DNA of 64,000 nt, from NCBI RefSeq assembly GCF_022524345.1, contig NZ_JAKWJU010000002.1, positions 3,224,001 through 3,288,000 on the forward strand, written 5' to 3'. The position numbers were made by a program, and so were the translations under genes. Source of the stretch: Streptomyces marispadix (GTDB taxonomy: Bacteria; Actinomycetota; Actinomycetes; Streptomycetales; Streptomycetaceae). Positions 17,675-27,900 of the stretch are shown one piece after another. The notes beneath the pieces were generated by a model that saw only the letters and a list, made by a program, of their open reading frames with translations, searched no databases and was not told the origin of the DNA. Position 1 is the stretch's first letter; each line of letters opens with the position of its first letter.

Positions 17675-20020
17675 TCACGCCCAGGCCGGTGCCGAGACGT
17701 TCTCGCGCATCTCGAACCAGATGCTCTTCCCCTCGCCCCGCGGGTCCACCCCCCACGACCCCGCCAGCATCTCCATCATCATCAACCCCCGCCCCGACGA
17801 GGCCAGTTCGCCGGGAGTGCGGCGGTGCGGCAGCGCGTCGCTGGTGTCGGAGACCTCCACCCGCAGCAGCCTGTTGCCGCGAGCGCCGCTGCACTCGGCC
17901 ACCATCACGGCGTCGCCCTCGGTGTGCACCAGTACGTTCGTGAGCATCTCGGAGAGCATCAGCACGGCACCGTCGATCTGGTCCTCGCTCTCCCAGTCGA
18001 AGAGCATGTTCTGAAGCTGATGCCGCGCCTCCCCGATGCGGTCCGGCTCGGCCTGGGCGACGGTGAACGTCGTACGCCGTGAGACGCCCGCGGCGGCGAC
18101 GGCACGCTCGGCCGCGTACGCCGGATCGGGGGTGAGCAGCAGCAGCGCCACATCGTCCTCGCGGCGGTCGGCCAGCGGCCCCGCGGCCTCTCCGGAGAGC
18201 GGACGCACCGCCGACTGCACGAGCGCCTCAGCGAACTCCTCCAGATCGTTGGGCGTGCCCTTGCCCCGCTGCGACTGCTCGCGGAAGACCGCCTGGATGC
18301 GGCGCCAGCCGGTCTCCATGGTGTGCCCGCCGACCTCGATCAGCCCGTCCGTGCACGCCAGCAGGGTCTCGCCGGGCTCCAGCAGCAGCCGCGTCGTCGG
18401 ATACTCCGTGCCCGGGTCGATGCCGAGCGGCAGACCGCCCGCCGTGGCCCTGATCAGCATCGTGCCGTCCGCGAGCCAGATCGCCGGGTCCGGGTGCCCG
18501 GCGCGGGCGATGTCGAGGGTTCCGGCGACGGGGTCGGCCTCCATGTACAGGCAGGTGGCGAAGCGTTCGTCGTCGGACGTGTCCTCGCCGTACGCCTCAC
18601 GACGCTGCTGCCGCTGCTGCGGCTCCTCCTCCGCGCCGCCCGTCATCACCTCCGGCCGCCCGATGCCCGCCAGATAGCGCGAGGCACGGGCCAGCACCGC
18701 GTCCGGGCGGTGCCCTTCGGCCGCGTAGGCCCGCAGCGCGATGCGCAACTGCGCCATGATCCCGGCCGCTCGCACGTCGTGGCCCTGTACGTCGCCGATC
18801 ACCAGCGCCGTACGGCCCGCCGGCAGCGGGATCACGTCGTACCAGTCGCCGCCGACCTCCATGCCGCCGCCCGACGGCATATAGCGGGCCGCCAGCTTCA
18901 TGCCCTCCATGCCCGGCTTACGGGTGGGCCGCAGCGTCCGCTGGAGCCCGGAGGAGAGTTGCAGCTCCATCTCGTGCATGGACGTACGGGAGAGAGCCTG
19001 CGCCAGCATCCGCGCGAGATTCGTCAGCAGCGACCGATGCTCGGGCGTGAAGTCGATCGGCTCGGCGAAGGCCACCATCCACGCCCCGAGGGTGCGTTTG
19101 GAGATCACGAGCGGAAGGAACGCCCAGCCCTTGTTGCCGACGAGTACGACCTGGGGCCAGGCGGCGGGGAACTCACGCCGGTAGTCGTCAGGAGAGGGCA
19201 GATACACCGGGCGCCCGGTACGCACCACCGCCGCAGCCGGATGGTCCGACTCCACGGACATCTCCATGAAGGGCAGCAGATGCTGGGGCACGGGCCGCTG
19301 CGCGAGCGGCCCCACGAGGACCAGCCCGCCGCGTTCGAGACTCCAGACCGCCAGGGCCCGCGGCTTGAGCCCGGGAATCACCAGCGAGCCCGCGATCCGC
19401 AGCACCTCCGCGGTCGTACGTGCCTCCGCGAGTGCGCGCCCCGTGTAGAGCAGGAACGCCTCCCGGCTCTGCGTCTGGCTCTCCTCGGACGGCGGCTCCT
19501 CGGCCGCGGACTCCGGGATCTCCGCGATGGTCCCGATGAGCGAGAGGGCGCCCTCCTCCTCAACGGGCATCATCCGGGTCCGCACGCTGCGCACGACGTC
19601 GCCGTTCTCGTCGACGATGCGCAACACGGCCTCGACGAGCGTCCACTCGGCGAGCGCGAGCGTGGCCGTGGCCGTCAGATCGACGTAGTCGGAGAAGTGG
19701 ATGCGGGAGCGGATGGACGGCTCCGGCAGCGTCATCGTCTCTTCCCACGGGCGGGGGCCGGCGCCCGCGCCCGGTTCGCCCCAAGTCCCGGCAGCCGTCC
19801 CGGCCGTCTCGTAGGGGGCCTCGTAAGGCGTCTCGGAAGGGGCCTCGGAGGTGGGGCCCGCGACGGTGAGGGGCCGCTCCTCGCCGTTCTCCGCCCGCCA
19901 CCGCCTGAAGGGAACGCCGAGGAGCTGTGCGGTCCGCACGTCCACAGTGGAGGCACCGGTCGCGCTGTCCCACCGCCACAGCCCGGTACGGGTGGCCTTC
20001 AGCACGTCCTCGGTGTGCAT
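17675..20020 (-). CDS. SpoIIE-type PP2C phosphatase with PAS/GAF and RsbW-like ATPase domains
   Basis: 781-residue multidomain regulator. Order: a PAS-like N-terminus (LKATRTGLWRWDSATGAST); a second PAS-like segment near 100-170; a GAF-like domain (about 205-340); a SpoIIE/PP2C phosphatase (about 365-590) with metal-binding GGDWYDVIPL, GDVQGHDVRA and ACTDGLIEV; then a GHKL serine-kinase/ATPase domain (about 640-775) with MLSEMLTNVLVHTEG, VSDTSDALPH and GRGLMMMEMLAGSWGVD. This is the architecture of regulators that dephosphorylate and phosphorylate anti-anti-sigma factors, here in one chain. No anti-sigma partner is adjacent. The ATG at 20020 has AGGA only 3-4 bases away. Confidence 0.93.
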   Translation of the reverse strand: MHTEDVLKATRTGLWRWDSATGASTVDVRTAQLLGVPFRRWRAENGEERPLTVAGPTSEAPSETPYEAPYETAGTAAGTWGEPGAGAGPRPWEETMTLPEPSIRSRIHFSDYVDLTATATLALAEWTLVEAVLRIVDENGDVVRSVRTRMMPVEEEGALSLIGTIAEIPESAAEEPPSEESQTQSREAFLLYTGRALAEARTTAEVLRIAGSLVIPGLKPRALAVWSLERGGLVLVGPLAQRPVPQHLLPFMEMSVESDHPAAAVVRTGRPVYLPSPDDYRREFPAAWPQVVLVGNKGWAFLPLVISKRTLGAWMVAFAEPIDFTPEHRSLLTNLARMLAQALSRTSMHEMELQLSSGLQRTLRPTRKPGMEGMKLAARYMPSGGGMEVGGDWYDVIPLPAGRTALVIGDVQGHDVRAAGIMAQLRIALRAYAAEGHRPDAVLARASRYLAGIGRPEVMTGGAEEEPQQRQQRREAYGEDTSDDERFATCLYMEADPVAGTLDIARAGHPDPAIWLADGTMLIRATAGGLPLGIDPGTEYPTTRLLLEPGETLLACTDGLIEVGGHTMETGWRRIQAVFREQSQRGKGTPNDLEEFAEALVQSAVRPLSGEAAGPLADRREDDVALLLLTPDPAYAAERAVAAAGVSRRTTFTVAQAEPDRIGEARHQLQNMLFDWESEDQIDGAVLMLSEMLTNVLVHTEGDAVMVAECSGARGNRLLRVEVSDTSDALPHRRTPGELASSGRGLMMMEMLAGSWGVDPRGEGKSIWFEMRENVSAPAWA

Positions 20021-20095
20021 TGTCCTACTTTATGTGCTTTCCGGAAATCGGGGCGAGCGGGGCTGACCCAGGGCGGTAGTCTGAAGGGCCGACCT

Positions 20096-20119
20096 CCCCC
20101 ATAGCCTCCGGCATGGGGG
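20096..20119. repeat. Intergenic hairpin with bulged A upstream of aspS
   Basis: CCCCCAT-A-GCC, loop TCC, GGCATGGGGG. It is built like the hairpin at 3618-3647, with one bulged A in a C-rich/G-rich stem. It lies 52 bases before aspS; it might act as a leader structure or be a dispersed repeat. Confidence 0.45.
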
Positions 20120-20170
20120 TGCCCCCAGAAGACCGGCCCAAGTGCTGCCGACCCGACGACTGGATGACTG

Positions 20171-21934
20171 ATGCACCGGTACCGTTCCCACACCTGCGGC
20201 GAGCTCCGTGCTCCGGACGTCGGGAACGACGTCCGGCTCAGTGGCTGGCTGCACAACAGGCGGAACCTGGGCGGCATCCTCTTCATCGATCTCCGTGACC
20301 ACTACGGCATCGTCCAACTCGTCGTGCGCCCCGAGCAGACCGCCGTGCACGAGCGCCTCAGCTCGCTGTCGAAGGAGTCCGTCGTACGCGTCGACGGCAA
20401 GGTCAGCGCACGCGGCGCCGACAACGTCAACCCCGAGCTGCCGACCGGCGAGATCGAGGTCGAGGTCGCCGAGGTCGAGGTGCTCGGCGCCTCCGGCCAG
20501 ATCCCCTTCACCGTCAACGCCGACGACGGCGTCAACGAGGAGCGGCGCCTCGAATACCGCTTCCTCGACCTGCGCCGCGAGCGCATGCACCGCAACATCG
20601 TGCTGCGCAGCCAGGTCATCGCGAAGATCCGCGAGAAGATGGTCGCCCAGGGCTTCAACGAGCTGGCCACGCCCATCCTTTCGGCCACCTCCCCCGAAGG
20701 CGCCCGCGACTTCCTCGTACCGTCGCGGCTGCACGCCGGGAAGTTCTACGCGCTGCCGCAGGCGCCGCAGCAGTTCAAGCAGTTGCTGATGATCGCGGGC
20801 TTCGACCGCTACTTCCAGATCGCGCCCTGCTTCCGCGACGAGGACGCCCGCGCCGACCGCTCGCCCGGCGAGTTCTACCAGCTCGACATGGAGATGAGTT
20901 TCGTCGAGCAGGAGGACGTCTTCGAGGTCATCGAGAAGGTGATGACCGAACTCTTCCAGGAGCTGGGCGGCGGCCGGACCTGCACCTCTCCCTTCCCGCG
21001 CATTCCGTTCCGCGAGGCGATGCTCAAGTACGGCTCGGACAAGCCGGATCTGCGCGCGCAGCTCGAACTCGTCGACGTATCGGACGTGTTCAAGGGCTCC
21101 GGCTTCAAGGCGTTCGCGGGCAAGCACGTACGGGCGCTGGCCGTGCCCGGCACCGCCGACCAGCCGCGGCGATTCTTCGACCAGATGGGCGAGTTCGCAG
21201 TCGAACAGGGCGCGAAGGGCCTGGCATGGGTCCGTGTCGGCGAGGACCGCACGCTCACCGGACCCATCGCCAAGTTCCTCGACGACAGCGACGTCTCGCA
21301 GTTGCTCACGGCGCTCAAGGCGGAGCCGGGCACGGCGGTCTTCTTCGGCGCCGGGGAGTTCGACGAGGTCTCGAAGATCATGGGCGCGGTCCGTGTCGAA
21401 GCGGCCAAGCGCACCGGCCACTTCGAGGAAGGCGTCTTCCGCTTCTGCTGGATCGTGGACTTCCCGATGTACGAGCGGGACGAGGAGACCGGCGCCGTCG
21501 AGTTCTCCCACAACCCCTTCTCCATGCCGCAGGGCGGCCTCGAAGCGCTGCGGACCCAGGACCCGCTGGACATCCTGGCCTGGCAGTACGACATCGTCTG
21601 CAACGGCCTGGAACTCTCCTCGGGCGCCATCCGTAACCACGAACCGGACATCATGTTCAAGGCGTTCGAGATCGCGGGCTACTCCAAGGACGACGTCGAA
21701 CGGGACTTCGGCGGCATGCTCCGTGCGTTCCGCTTCGGCGCCCCGCCGCACGGCGGCATCGCCCCGGGCGTCGACCGCATCGTGATGCTGCTCGCGGATG
21801 AGCCCAACATCCGCGAGACGATCGCGTTCCCGCTCAACGGCAACGCACAGGACCTGCTGATGGGCGCCCCGAGCGAGGTCGACGAGTCCCGGCTGAAGGA
21901 GCTGCACCTGTCGGTGCGCAAGCCGAAGCTCTAG
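20171..21934 (+). CDS. aspS: Aspartyl-tRNA synthetase
   Basis: 587-residue class IIb synthetase charging tRNA-Asp (or both Asp and Asn tRNAs if non-discriminating). The N-terminal OB-fold anticodon domain starts [18 protein letters not shown] and contains [20 protein letters not shown]. Motif 2 is [19 protein letters not shown], the bacterial GAD insertion spans about 280-420, and motif 3 is [20 protein letters not shown]. The length is normal for the bacterial type. It is followed by a strong hairpin terminator and is probably monocistronic. The ATG start is the conserved family N-terminus, although the ribosome site is weak. Confidence 0.98.
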   Translation: MHRYRSHTCGELRAPDVGNDVRLSGWLHNRRNLGGILFIDLRDHYGIVQLVVRPEQTAVHERLSSLSKESVVRVDGKVSARGADNVNPELPTGEIEVEVAEVEVLGASGQIPFTVNADDGVNEERRLEYRFLDLRRERMHRNIVLRSQVIAKIREKMVAQGFNELATPILSATSPEGARDFLVPSRLHAGKFYALPQAPQQFKQLLMIAGFDRYFQIAPCFRDEDARADRSPGEFYQLDMEMSFVEQEDVFEVIEKVMTELFQELGGGRTCTSPFPRIPFREAMLKYGSDKPDLRAQLELVDVSDVFKGSGFKAFAGKHVRALAVPGTADQPRRFFDQMGEFAVEQGAKGLAWVRVGEDRTLTGPIAKFLDDSDVSQLLTALKAEPGTAVFFGAGEFDEVSKIMGAVRVEAAKRTGHFEEGVFRFCWIVDFPMYERDEETGAVEFSHNPFSMPQGGLEALRTQDPLDILAWQYDIVCNGLELSSGAIRNHEPDIMFKAFEIAGYSKDDVERDFGGMLRAFRFGAPPHGGIAPGVDRIVMLLADEPNIRETIAFPLNGNAQDLLMGAPSEVDESRLKELHLSVRKPKL

Positions 21935-21960
21935 CCCTCGGCGGGCTGCCTGCCGAACGT

Positions 21961-21989
21961 CGAACCCCCGGGCGCTGCCCGGGGGTTCG
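21961..21989 (+). terminator. aspS terminator
   Basis: CGAACCCCCGGGC (21961-21973), loop GCT, GCCCGGGGGTTCG (21977-21989): a perfect 13-bp stem 26 bases after the aspS stop. Confidence 0.85.
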
Positions 21990-22151
21990 CCTGTGCAGGT
22001 GCCCGGAAGAGCTGACGGATCCGGTTCGTTTTGCGAGGGGGCTGGTGATCCAGGGCGCCGCAGCGCGCGGGTCGTTCGGGGCCGGCGGTCGTCAGGGCCC
22101 AGAGCCCGTTGCTCGACTGCATCCGGTGCTCAACGGCGCCCGGCGCAGGGC

Positions 22152-22493
22152 TCAGAGCACGTACGCGCTATCGCTCTCCGCCGTGAGCGGACGTCCCGCT
22201 CCCTCCCAGGCGAGCATGCCGCCGTCCACGTTGACCGCGTCCACGCCCTGCTGCCGTAGATACTGCGCCACCTGCGCCGAGCGCCCGCCGACGCGGCAGA
22301 CCACATAGACCCGCTCGCCCTCACCGGCCCGCTCGGTCAACTCGCCCTGCCTGCCTACGAATTCACTCATCGGGATGTGCAGCGCGCCCTCCGCGTGCCC
22401 GGCCGCCCACTCGTCGTTCTCCCGCACGTCGAGCAACAGGGCGTCCGACGGCACCGACGCGGCGTCGACCTGCGGCAACTGACCCAACTCCAT
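22152..22493 (-). CDS. Single-domain rhodanese-like protein
   Basis: 113-residue rhodanese domain, probably a cytoplasmic sulfur-carrier or thiosulfate/persulfide transferase. The N-terminal cradle LLLDVRENDEWAAGHAEGA gives the DVRxxxEWxxGHxxGA signature, followed by HIPMSEFVGRQGEL. The active-site loop is VVCRVGGRSAQVAQYLRQQG, with catalytic Cys in CRVGGRS. The C-terminal motif VNVDGGMLAWEGAGRP is complete. It lies 32 bases from the J-domain-like gene on the same strand, so the two may be cotranscribed. Confidence 0.94.
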   Translation of the reverse strand: MELGQLPQVDAASVPSDALLLDVRENDEWAAGHAEGALHIPMSEFVGRQGELTERAGEGERVYVVCRVGGRSAQVAQYLRQQGVDAVNVDGGMLAWEGAGRPLTAESDSAYVL

Positions 22494-22525
22494 GGCGTAA
22501 TGCTCTCTTTCGGCTGTCGGCCCAC

Positions 22526-23617
22526 TCAGACGTCTTCGCTACCGGCTTCGGCGGCGCTCCTCGCGCCGGTACCACCGGTCGCATCCGCCGCATCGGTCCC
22601 GGCGACCGCGTCGGCGTCCACGGCGGCCCCTTGTGTCCCCTCGGCGGCGCCGGAGTCCCGTACCTGTATCAGCCGCGCGAGTTCGCGCTCCCGCTCGGCG
22701 ACCTGCTCCAGGAGCTGCTCGGCGATCTCCTCCAGCAGCGCGTCGGGGTCGTCGGGCGCCATCCGCAGCATCGCGCCGATCGCGCTCTTCTCCATCTCCT
22801 CGACCATCGCGACGAGCACTTCCTTGCGCTCGGCCAGCCACTCGAGGCGTGCGTAGAGAAGCTCGCTCTGCGGGACCTGCGGCTCCGGTTCCTGCTCGCG
22901 GGGGCCGTTGGTCCACTCCTCCAGCAGGTCGTGCAGGGCGTCCGCGTCGCCTTCCGCGTAGGCCTTGTTGACGCGTACGAGGAACTCCTCGCGGCGCTGC
23001 CGCTCCGCGTCCTCCTGCGCCAGATCGGGGTGTGCCTTGCGCACCAGCTCGCGGTAGGCCCTGCGGGCCTCCTCGCTGGGGCGTACGCGGCTGGGCGGCT
23101 GCACGTTCTGCCCGGTGAGCATCGCCGTCGCCTCCGGAGGCAGCCCCTCGGAGTCGATCCAGCCGTGGAACAGCTCCTCGACCCTGGGCATCGGCAGCAC
23201 GGCGGCGCGTGCCTCCTGCGCCTTGCGCAGGTCCTCGGGGTCGCCGCTGATCGCCGCGGTCACTTCGAGGATGGAGGCGTCCAGCTCGTCCAGGCGCGCG
23301 TACATCGGGCCCAGGCGCTGATGGTGCAGTCGCGAGAAGTTCTCGATCTCGACCCGGAACGTCTCCACCGCGATCTCGAACTCGATCAGCGCCGTCTCGG
23401 CCGCCTTCACGGCCTGCTCAAGACGGTCCGTGCCGGGCTCCGCCCCAGGCGCTGCCCCGGACTCCACGGCCTCCGTCGCCTCCGGACCCCCGGCGGCCTC
23501 GGCGTCGGCCGGGCCCTTCCGGCCCGCCTGCCCCGGCTCTCCGGACTCGTCCAGCTGCTCCGGCCGCTCGGGCGGCTGCTCCGGCTCTTCGGCTTCCGCT
23601 TCCGGGTTCGCTTTCAT
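22526..23617 (-). CDS. J-domain-like protein with acidic/disordered flanks
   Basis: 363 residues. The N-terminal 70 or so are Glu/Pro/Gly-rich and probably disordered. A long helical, coiled-coil-prone middle follows (LEQAVKAAETALIEFEIAVE, then FSRLHHQRLGPMYARLDELD). A J-domain-like segment near 175-225 reads EEARRAYRELVRKAHPDLAQ, with the HPD signature, then FLVRVNKAYAEGDADALHDL. The C-terminus is another helical region. DnaJ-type HPD proteins stimulate DnaK-family ATPases; whether this one does is inference. The ATG at 23617 is preferred over a GTG at 23626. Genes of this type with an isolated J-like motif and no zinc finger occur in many actinobacteria without known function. Confidence 0.75.
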   Translation of the reverse strand: MKANPEAEAEEPEQPPERPEQLDESGEPGQAGRKGPADAEAAGGPEATEAVESGAAPGAEPGTDRLEQAVKAAETALIEFEIAVETFRVEIENFSRLHHQRLGPMYARLDELDASILEVTAAISGDPEDLRKAQEARAAVLPMPRVEELFHGWIDSEGLPPEATAMLTGQNVQPPSRVRPSEEARRAYRELVRKAHPDLAQEDAERQRREEFLVRVNKAYAEGDADALHDLLEEWTNGPREQEPEPQVPQSELLYARLEWLAERKEVLVAMVEEMEKSAIGAMLRMAPDDPDALLEEIAEQLLEQVAERERELARLIQVRDSGAAEGTQGAAVDADAVAGTDAADATGGTGARSAAEAGSEDV

Positions 23618-23777
23618 CGGGCCCACCCTACGGAAGCCCCGCGGGCCTGTCCCAGCTCGCCCATAAGGATCAAGCCCGGTACGCGTCCGAAGGGCGTCGA
23701 AGGGCGTCGAACGGTCTGGAGAAGGGCGTGGGAAGGGCCTCGGAAACGTCGAGGGCCTCGGCGGGCGGCTTCGAGGG

Positions 23778-24176
23778 TCAGGCCCTGAACTGCGAGGGGC
23801 AGCCCGGCGCCTCGTCCGGGAGGTGCGAGTCCGCCCAGCGCGTCAGCTCCGTCATGGCGGGCTTCAGCGCCAGACCGGCGTCCGTGAGCTTGTAGCTGAC
23901 CCTGAGCGGAGGGCCTTCCTCCACGGTCCGTACGACGAGGCCCAGCGACGCCAGCTCCGTGAGCCGGTCCGAGAGCATCCGCTCGCTGATCCCCGGCACC
24001 GCACGCCGTAGCTGTGCGAAGTGGCCCGGCCCGTTCATCAGCGCCGCGAGAACGAGCCCGGTCCAGCGCTTGCCCAGCACCTGGAACACACGCGTGATGC
24101 CGCTCTCGGGCTCGCTGCACCCGCCGGCGGCGGTGAACGTGCCCTGCTTCTGCGTCCGTTCCCGGGGCTCTGCCAT
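23778..24176 (-). CDS. HxlR-family transcriptional regulator (redox-sensing type candidate)
   Basis: 132-residue winged helix protein of the HxlR (DUF24/MarR-like) family: TRVFQVLGKRWTGLVLAALM, then GHFAQLRRAVPGISERMLSD (recognition region) and LTELASLGLVVRTVEEGPPL (wing). Cys20 in the N-terminal GGCSEPESG corresponds to the conserved N-terminal cysteine that in YodB/CatR/HypR-type members senses quinones or disulfide stress. It is divergent from an azoreductase gene, the same partnership as YodB with azoR1 in Bacillus subtilis. A 33-bp palindrome sits midway between the two starts. Repression of azoR relieved by electrophiles is a reasonable inference. Confidence 0.92.
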   Translation of the reverse strand: MAEPRERTQKQGTFTAAGGCSEPESGITRVFQVLGKRWTGLVLAALMNGPGHFAQLRRAVPGISERMLSDRLTELASLGLVVRTVEEGPPLRVSYKLTDAGLALKPAMTELTRWADSHLPDEAPGCPSQFRA

Positions 24177-24215
24177 GGCTCAAGCGTACTGCGCCACCAC
24201 AAGGGAGTGCAGAAA

Positions 24216-24248
24216 AGTAAGTAGCTATGCTATCAATAGGTACGTACT
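24216..24248. promoter_or_regulatory. Candidate HxlR operator
   Basis: AGTAAGTAGCTAT (24216-24228) and ATAGGTACGTACT (24236-24248) are 13-bp inverted arms with 2 mismatches and a 7-base spacer. The site is 39 bases from the hxlR start and 40 bases from the azoR start, and markedly AT-richer than its surroundings. The symmetry fits dimeric binding by the adjacent regulator. Confidence 0.7.
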
Positions 24249-24288
24249 CGAAAGCACCTCCTTACGCGCCACCACCAAGGAGCACCCC

Positions 24289-24948
24289 ATGGCCACGCTG
24301 CTTCACCTCGACTCCTCCGTCTTCCCGCAGGACGGCTCCGTCTCGCGCGACGTCGCCGCCTCCTTCCGCAGGGCCTGGGAGGCGGAGCACCCGGACGGGA
24401 CGGTCGTACACCGCGATCTGGCCGCCGACCCGCTGCCGCACCTCGACCTGCCGGGCGCCTCCGCGGCCTTCGTCCCGGCGGAGTCCCGTACGCCCGAGCA
24501 GGCGTCGGCGTTCGCGCTGCGCGACAGGCTGGCCCGTGAACTGGAGGAGGCGGACGCCGTGTTGATCGGCGCCCCCATGTACAACTGGGCGGTCCCCTCG
24601 ACCCTCAAGGCGTGGCTCGACCACGTGATCATCAACGGGCGCACCGCGGGCGTCGACTCCCCGTCCGCCGCGGGCACCCCCACGGTCGTCGTGGCCAGCC
24701 GCGGCGGCGGCTACGGGCCCGGAACGCCGCGCGAGAGCTGGGAGTTCGTGCAGAGCTACCTCAGCAAGGTGCTCGGCGAGGCCATGGGTCTGAGCGTCGA
24801 GTTCGTCGTACCCGAACTCACGCTGGCCGCCCGCACCCCCGGCATGGAGTCGCTGATCGAACTCGCGGAGGCGTCGCGTGCCAGGGCCCACGAGGAGGCG
24901 GGCGCCCACGGCAAGACCCTCGCGGCGAAGCTGGCGTCGGCGGCCTGA
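24289..24948 (+). CDS. FMN-dependent NADH azoreductase (flavodoxin-fold quinone reductase)
   Basis: 219-residue AzoR/AcpD family flavoenzyme reducing azo compounds and quinones by two-electron transfer from NAD(P)H. Characteristic segments: LLHLDSSVFPQDGSVSRDVA (phosphate-binding loop), IGAPMYNWAVPSTLKAWLDH (FMN contact; MYNWxVPxxLK is the family hallmark), and VVVASRGGGYGPGTP. The ATG at 24289 follows AAGGAG by 6 bases; the longer upstream frame overlaps the divergent regulator and lacks family similarity. Expression is probably controlled by the divergent HxlR protein. It likely protects against quinone/electrophile stress. Confidence 0.93.
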   Translation: MATLLHLDSSVFPQDGSVSRDVAASFRRAWEAEHPDGTVVHRDLAADPLPHLDLPGASAAFVPAESRTPEQASAFALRDRLARELEEADAVLIGAPMYNWAVPSTLKAWLDHVIINGRTAGVDSPSAAGTPTVVVASRGGGYGPGTPRESWEFVQSYLSKVLGEAMGLSVEFVVPELTLAARTPGMESLIELAEASRARAHEEAGAHGKTLAAKLASAA

Positions 24949-24969
24949 CGCCCGCCTCGCACTGCCGGG

Positions 24970-27900
24970 CTACGAGGGCGCGGCACGCCCGCCCGCCGGG
25001 CCACCCGCGCCCTCGGCCGTATCGCCCTCGCCTTCGCGCGTATCGCCCTCGCGTTCGCGCGTACGGAAGCCGGGGCCGGAACGGGAATCGGCACCGGAGC
25101 CGGAGTCGGAGCGGGAGCCGGTGTCAGAAACGGAGCCGGAGCCGTTGTCAGAAACGGAGCCCCGGTCCGCACGATCGCCCGCCGCACGCGGCGCCCCGTA
25201 GCCGCCGCCCCCCGGTGTCTCCACCACCAGCACGTCCTCCGGCCCGGCCTGGGCCGTGTCGAACGCGCCCATGACGACGGTGCTGCCGTCCGCGCGCTCG
25301 ATGCGGTTCGAGCCCAGCGCGCCGGGGGCGCCCCCGGCCATCCCGTACGGAGGCACCCTGCGATGACCGGACAGCGTGCTCACGGTCATCGGCTCACGGA
25401 AGCGGAGCCTGCGCACCGCGCCGTCGCCGCCGCGCCACCGTCCCGCTCCGCCGCTGCCGTGCCGTACGGCGAAGTCCTCGACGAGGACCGGCAGTTGCCA
25501 CTCCAGGACCTCCGGGTCGGTGAGCCGGGAGTTGGTCATGTGCGTCTGCACCACGGACGCGCCGTCGAAGCCCTCGCCCGCGCCGGAGCCGGAGGCGACG
25601 GTCTCGTAGTACTGGTGCCGGTCGTTGCCGAACGTGACGTTGTTCATCGTCCCGGAGCCCTCCGCCTGCACGCCCATGGCCGCGTAGAGCGCACCGGTGA
25701 TCGCCTGCGACGTCTCCACGTTGCCCGCCACCACCGCGGCGGGGTGGACCGGAGCCAGCATCGAACCTTCCGGCACGACGATCCTCAGCGGTCGCAGACA
25801 GCCGTCGTTGAGCGGGATCTCGTCCGCGACGAGCGTGCGGAACACGTACAGCACGGCTGCCGTCACCACGGACGACGGAGCGTTGAGATTGGAGTCCCGC
25901 TGTGCGGAGGTGCCCGTGAAGTCGACCGTCGCGCAACGCCGTTCGCGGTCCACCGAGACCCGTACGGCGATCACGGCGCCCGAGTCCGTCTCGTAGCGGT
26001 ACTCGCCGTCCTCCAGCGCGTCGACGACCTTCCGTACGGCCTCCTCCGCGTTGTCCTGGACGTGGCCCATATACGCCTGCACGACGTCCAGCCCGAAGTG
26101 GCCGATCATCCTTCCGACCTCCTCGACTCCCTTGCGGTTGGCGGCGATCTGGGCGCGCAGGTCGGCGATGTTGGTGTGCGGATCGCGGGAGGGATAGGGC
26201 GCCCGGGTGAGCAGACGGAGGGTCTCCTCCTCGCGGAGCCTGCCGTTCTCGGCCAGCAGCCAGTCGTCGAAGAGGACGCCCTCCTCGTGGATCTCGCGGC
26301 TTTCCGCGGGCATCGATCCGGGGGTCAGTCCGCCGATCTCGGCGTGGTGCCCGCGTGAGGCGACGAAGAACAGAATCCTCGGCCGCGCCGGGTCGCCGTC
26401 GCCGCTTACGTCGCGCCCGTCGTCCGCTTCGGCGCGAGCCTCGCCGTCGTACTCGAAGGCCGGTGTCACCACGGTGACGTCCGGGAGGTGAGTGCCGCCG
26501 TTGTACGGGTCGTTGACCGCGTATGCGTCGCCCGGCTTCATGGTTCCCGCGCGCCGCCTGATCACCTCCTTGACCGTGCTGCCCATGGAACCGAGGTGTA
26601 CGGGGATGTGCGGCGCGTTGGCTACGAGGTCGCCGTCCGGGCCGAAGAGCGCACACGAGAAGTCGAGCCGTTCCTTGATGTTGACGGACTGCGCGGTCGA
26701 CTCCAGCCGTGCGCCCATCTGTTCGGCGATCGACATGAAGAGGTTGTTGAAGACCTCCAGCAGCACGGGGTCGGCGCCGGTACCGGCCTCGGGCCCCGCG
26801 GGCGCCGCCACCCGGTGCACGACCAGATGCCCGGCGTCCGTCATGTCCGCGCGCCAGCCCGGGTCGACGACGGTCGTGGAGTCCGGCTCGGTGATGATCG
26901 CCGGGCCGGCCACCGAGTCGCCGGTGCACAGCGACTCCCGGCGGTGCAGCGGCACTTGGCGCCACGCCCGGCTCGACGGGGAGCTGCCCGTCCAGAGCGG
27001 CGCGGTCTCCGCCTGGGACTCCCCGCCCGGTGCCCGGCCCGGCTCCGCGCCCGCTGCCCGGACCGCGCCACCGCCGTCGGCCGCGCCACCGCCGTCGGCC
27101 GCGCCCGACCTAGCGCCCGCCGCGCCGAGTTCACCCGGCCCCTGCTGCCGCGTGACACCGACCGCCTCCACCGATACGGCCTCCACCACCACGGGACGGT
27201 CCATGAGGAACGAGTACGTCGCCCGGTGCCTCGCCTCGAAGTCCTCCAGCATGGCGCCGTGCGCGGCCAGTTCCACGGGCACCGTGGTGTCGGTCCCGTC
27301 GTAGCGGAGCTGGGCGCGCCGCGTCACACGGATCTGCTCCTCTCGTACGTCCTGATCGAGGAGTTCGGAGCGCGCGGCCGACTCCAACTCGGCCGCGACC
27401 GCCTCGATGCGGCCCATGTGCCCTTCCGCGAGCGTGAGTTCGACGGACTGCTCACGCATCGCGGTGGTGTCCGCGAGGCCCATGCCGAGCGCCGAGAGCA
27501 CCCCCGCCATCGGCGGCACCAGCACGGTACGGATTCCGAGCGAGTCGGCGACGGCACAAGCGTGCTGCGCCCCCGCACCCCCGAAGGTGGTCAGCGCGTA
27601 CCGCGTGACGTCGTGGCCCTTCTGTACGGAGATCCGCTTGATCGCGGCGGCGACGTTCGCCACGGCGATCTCCAGATAGCCCTCGGCGACCTGCTCGGGG
27701 GAGCGGTCGTCGCCCGTACGTTCGTGGATCTCCCGCGCAAGGTCAGCGAACCGCCTCCGTACGGTCCCGGCGTCCAAGGGCTGGTCGCCGCCGGGCCCGA
27801 AGACGTGCGGGAAGCGGGCGGGCTGGATGCGGCCGAGCATCACATTGGCGTCGGTGACGGTCAGCGGCCCTCCCGCCCGGTACGAGGCGGGGCCGGGGTG

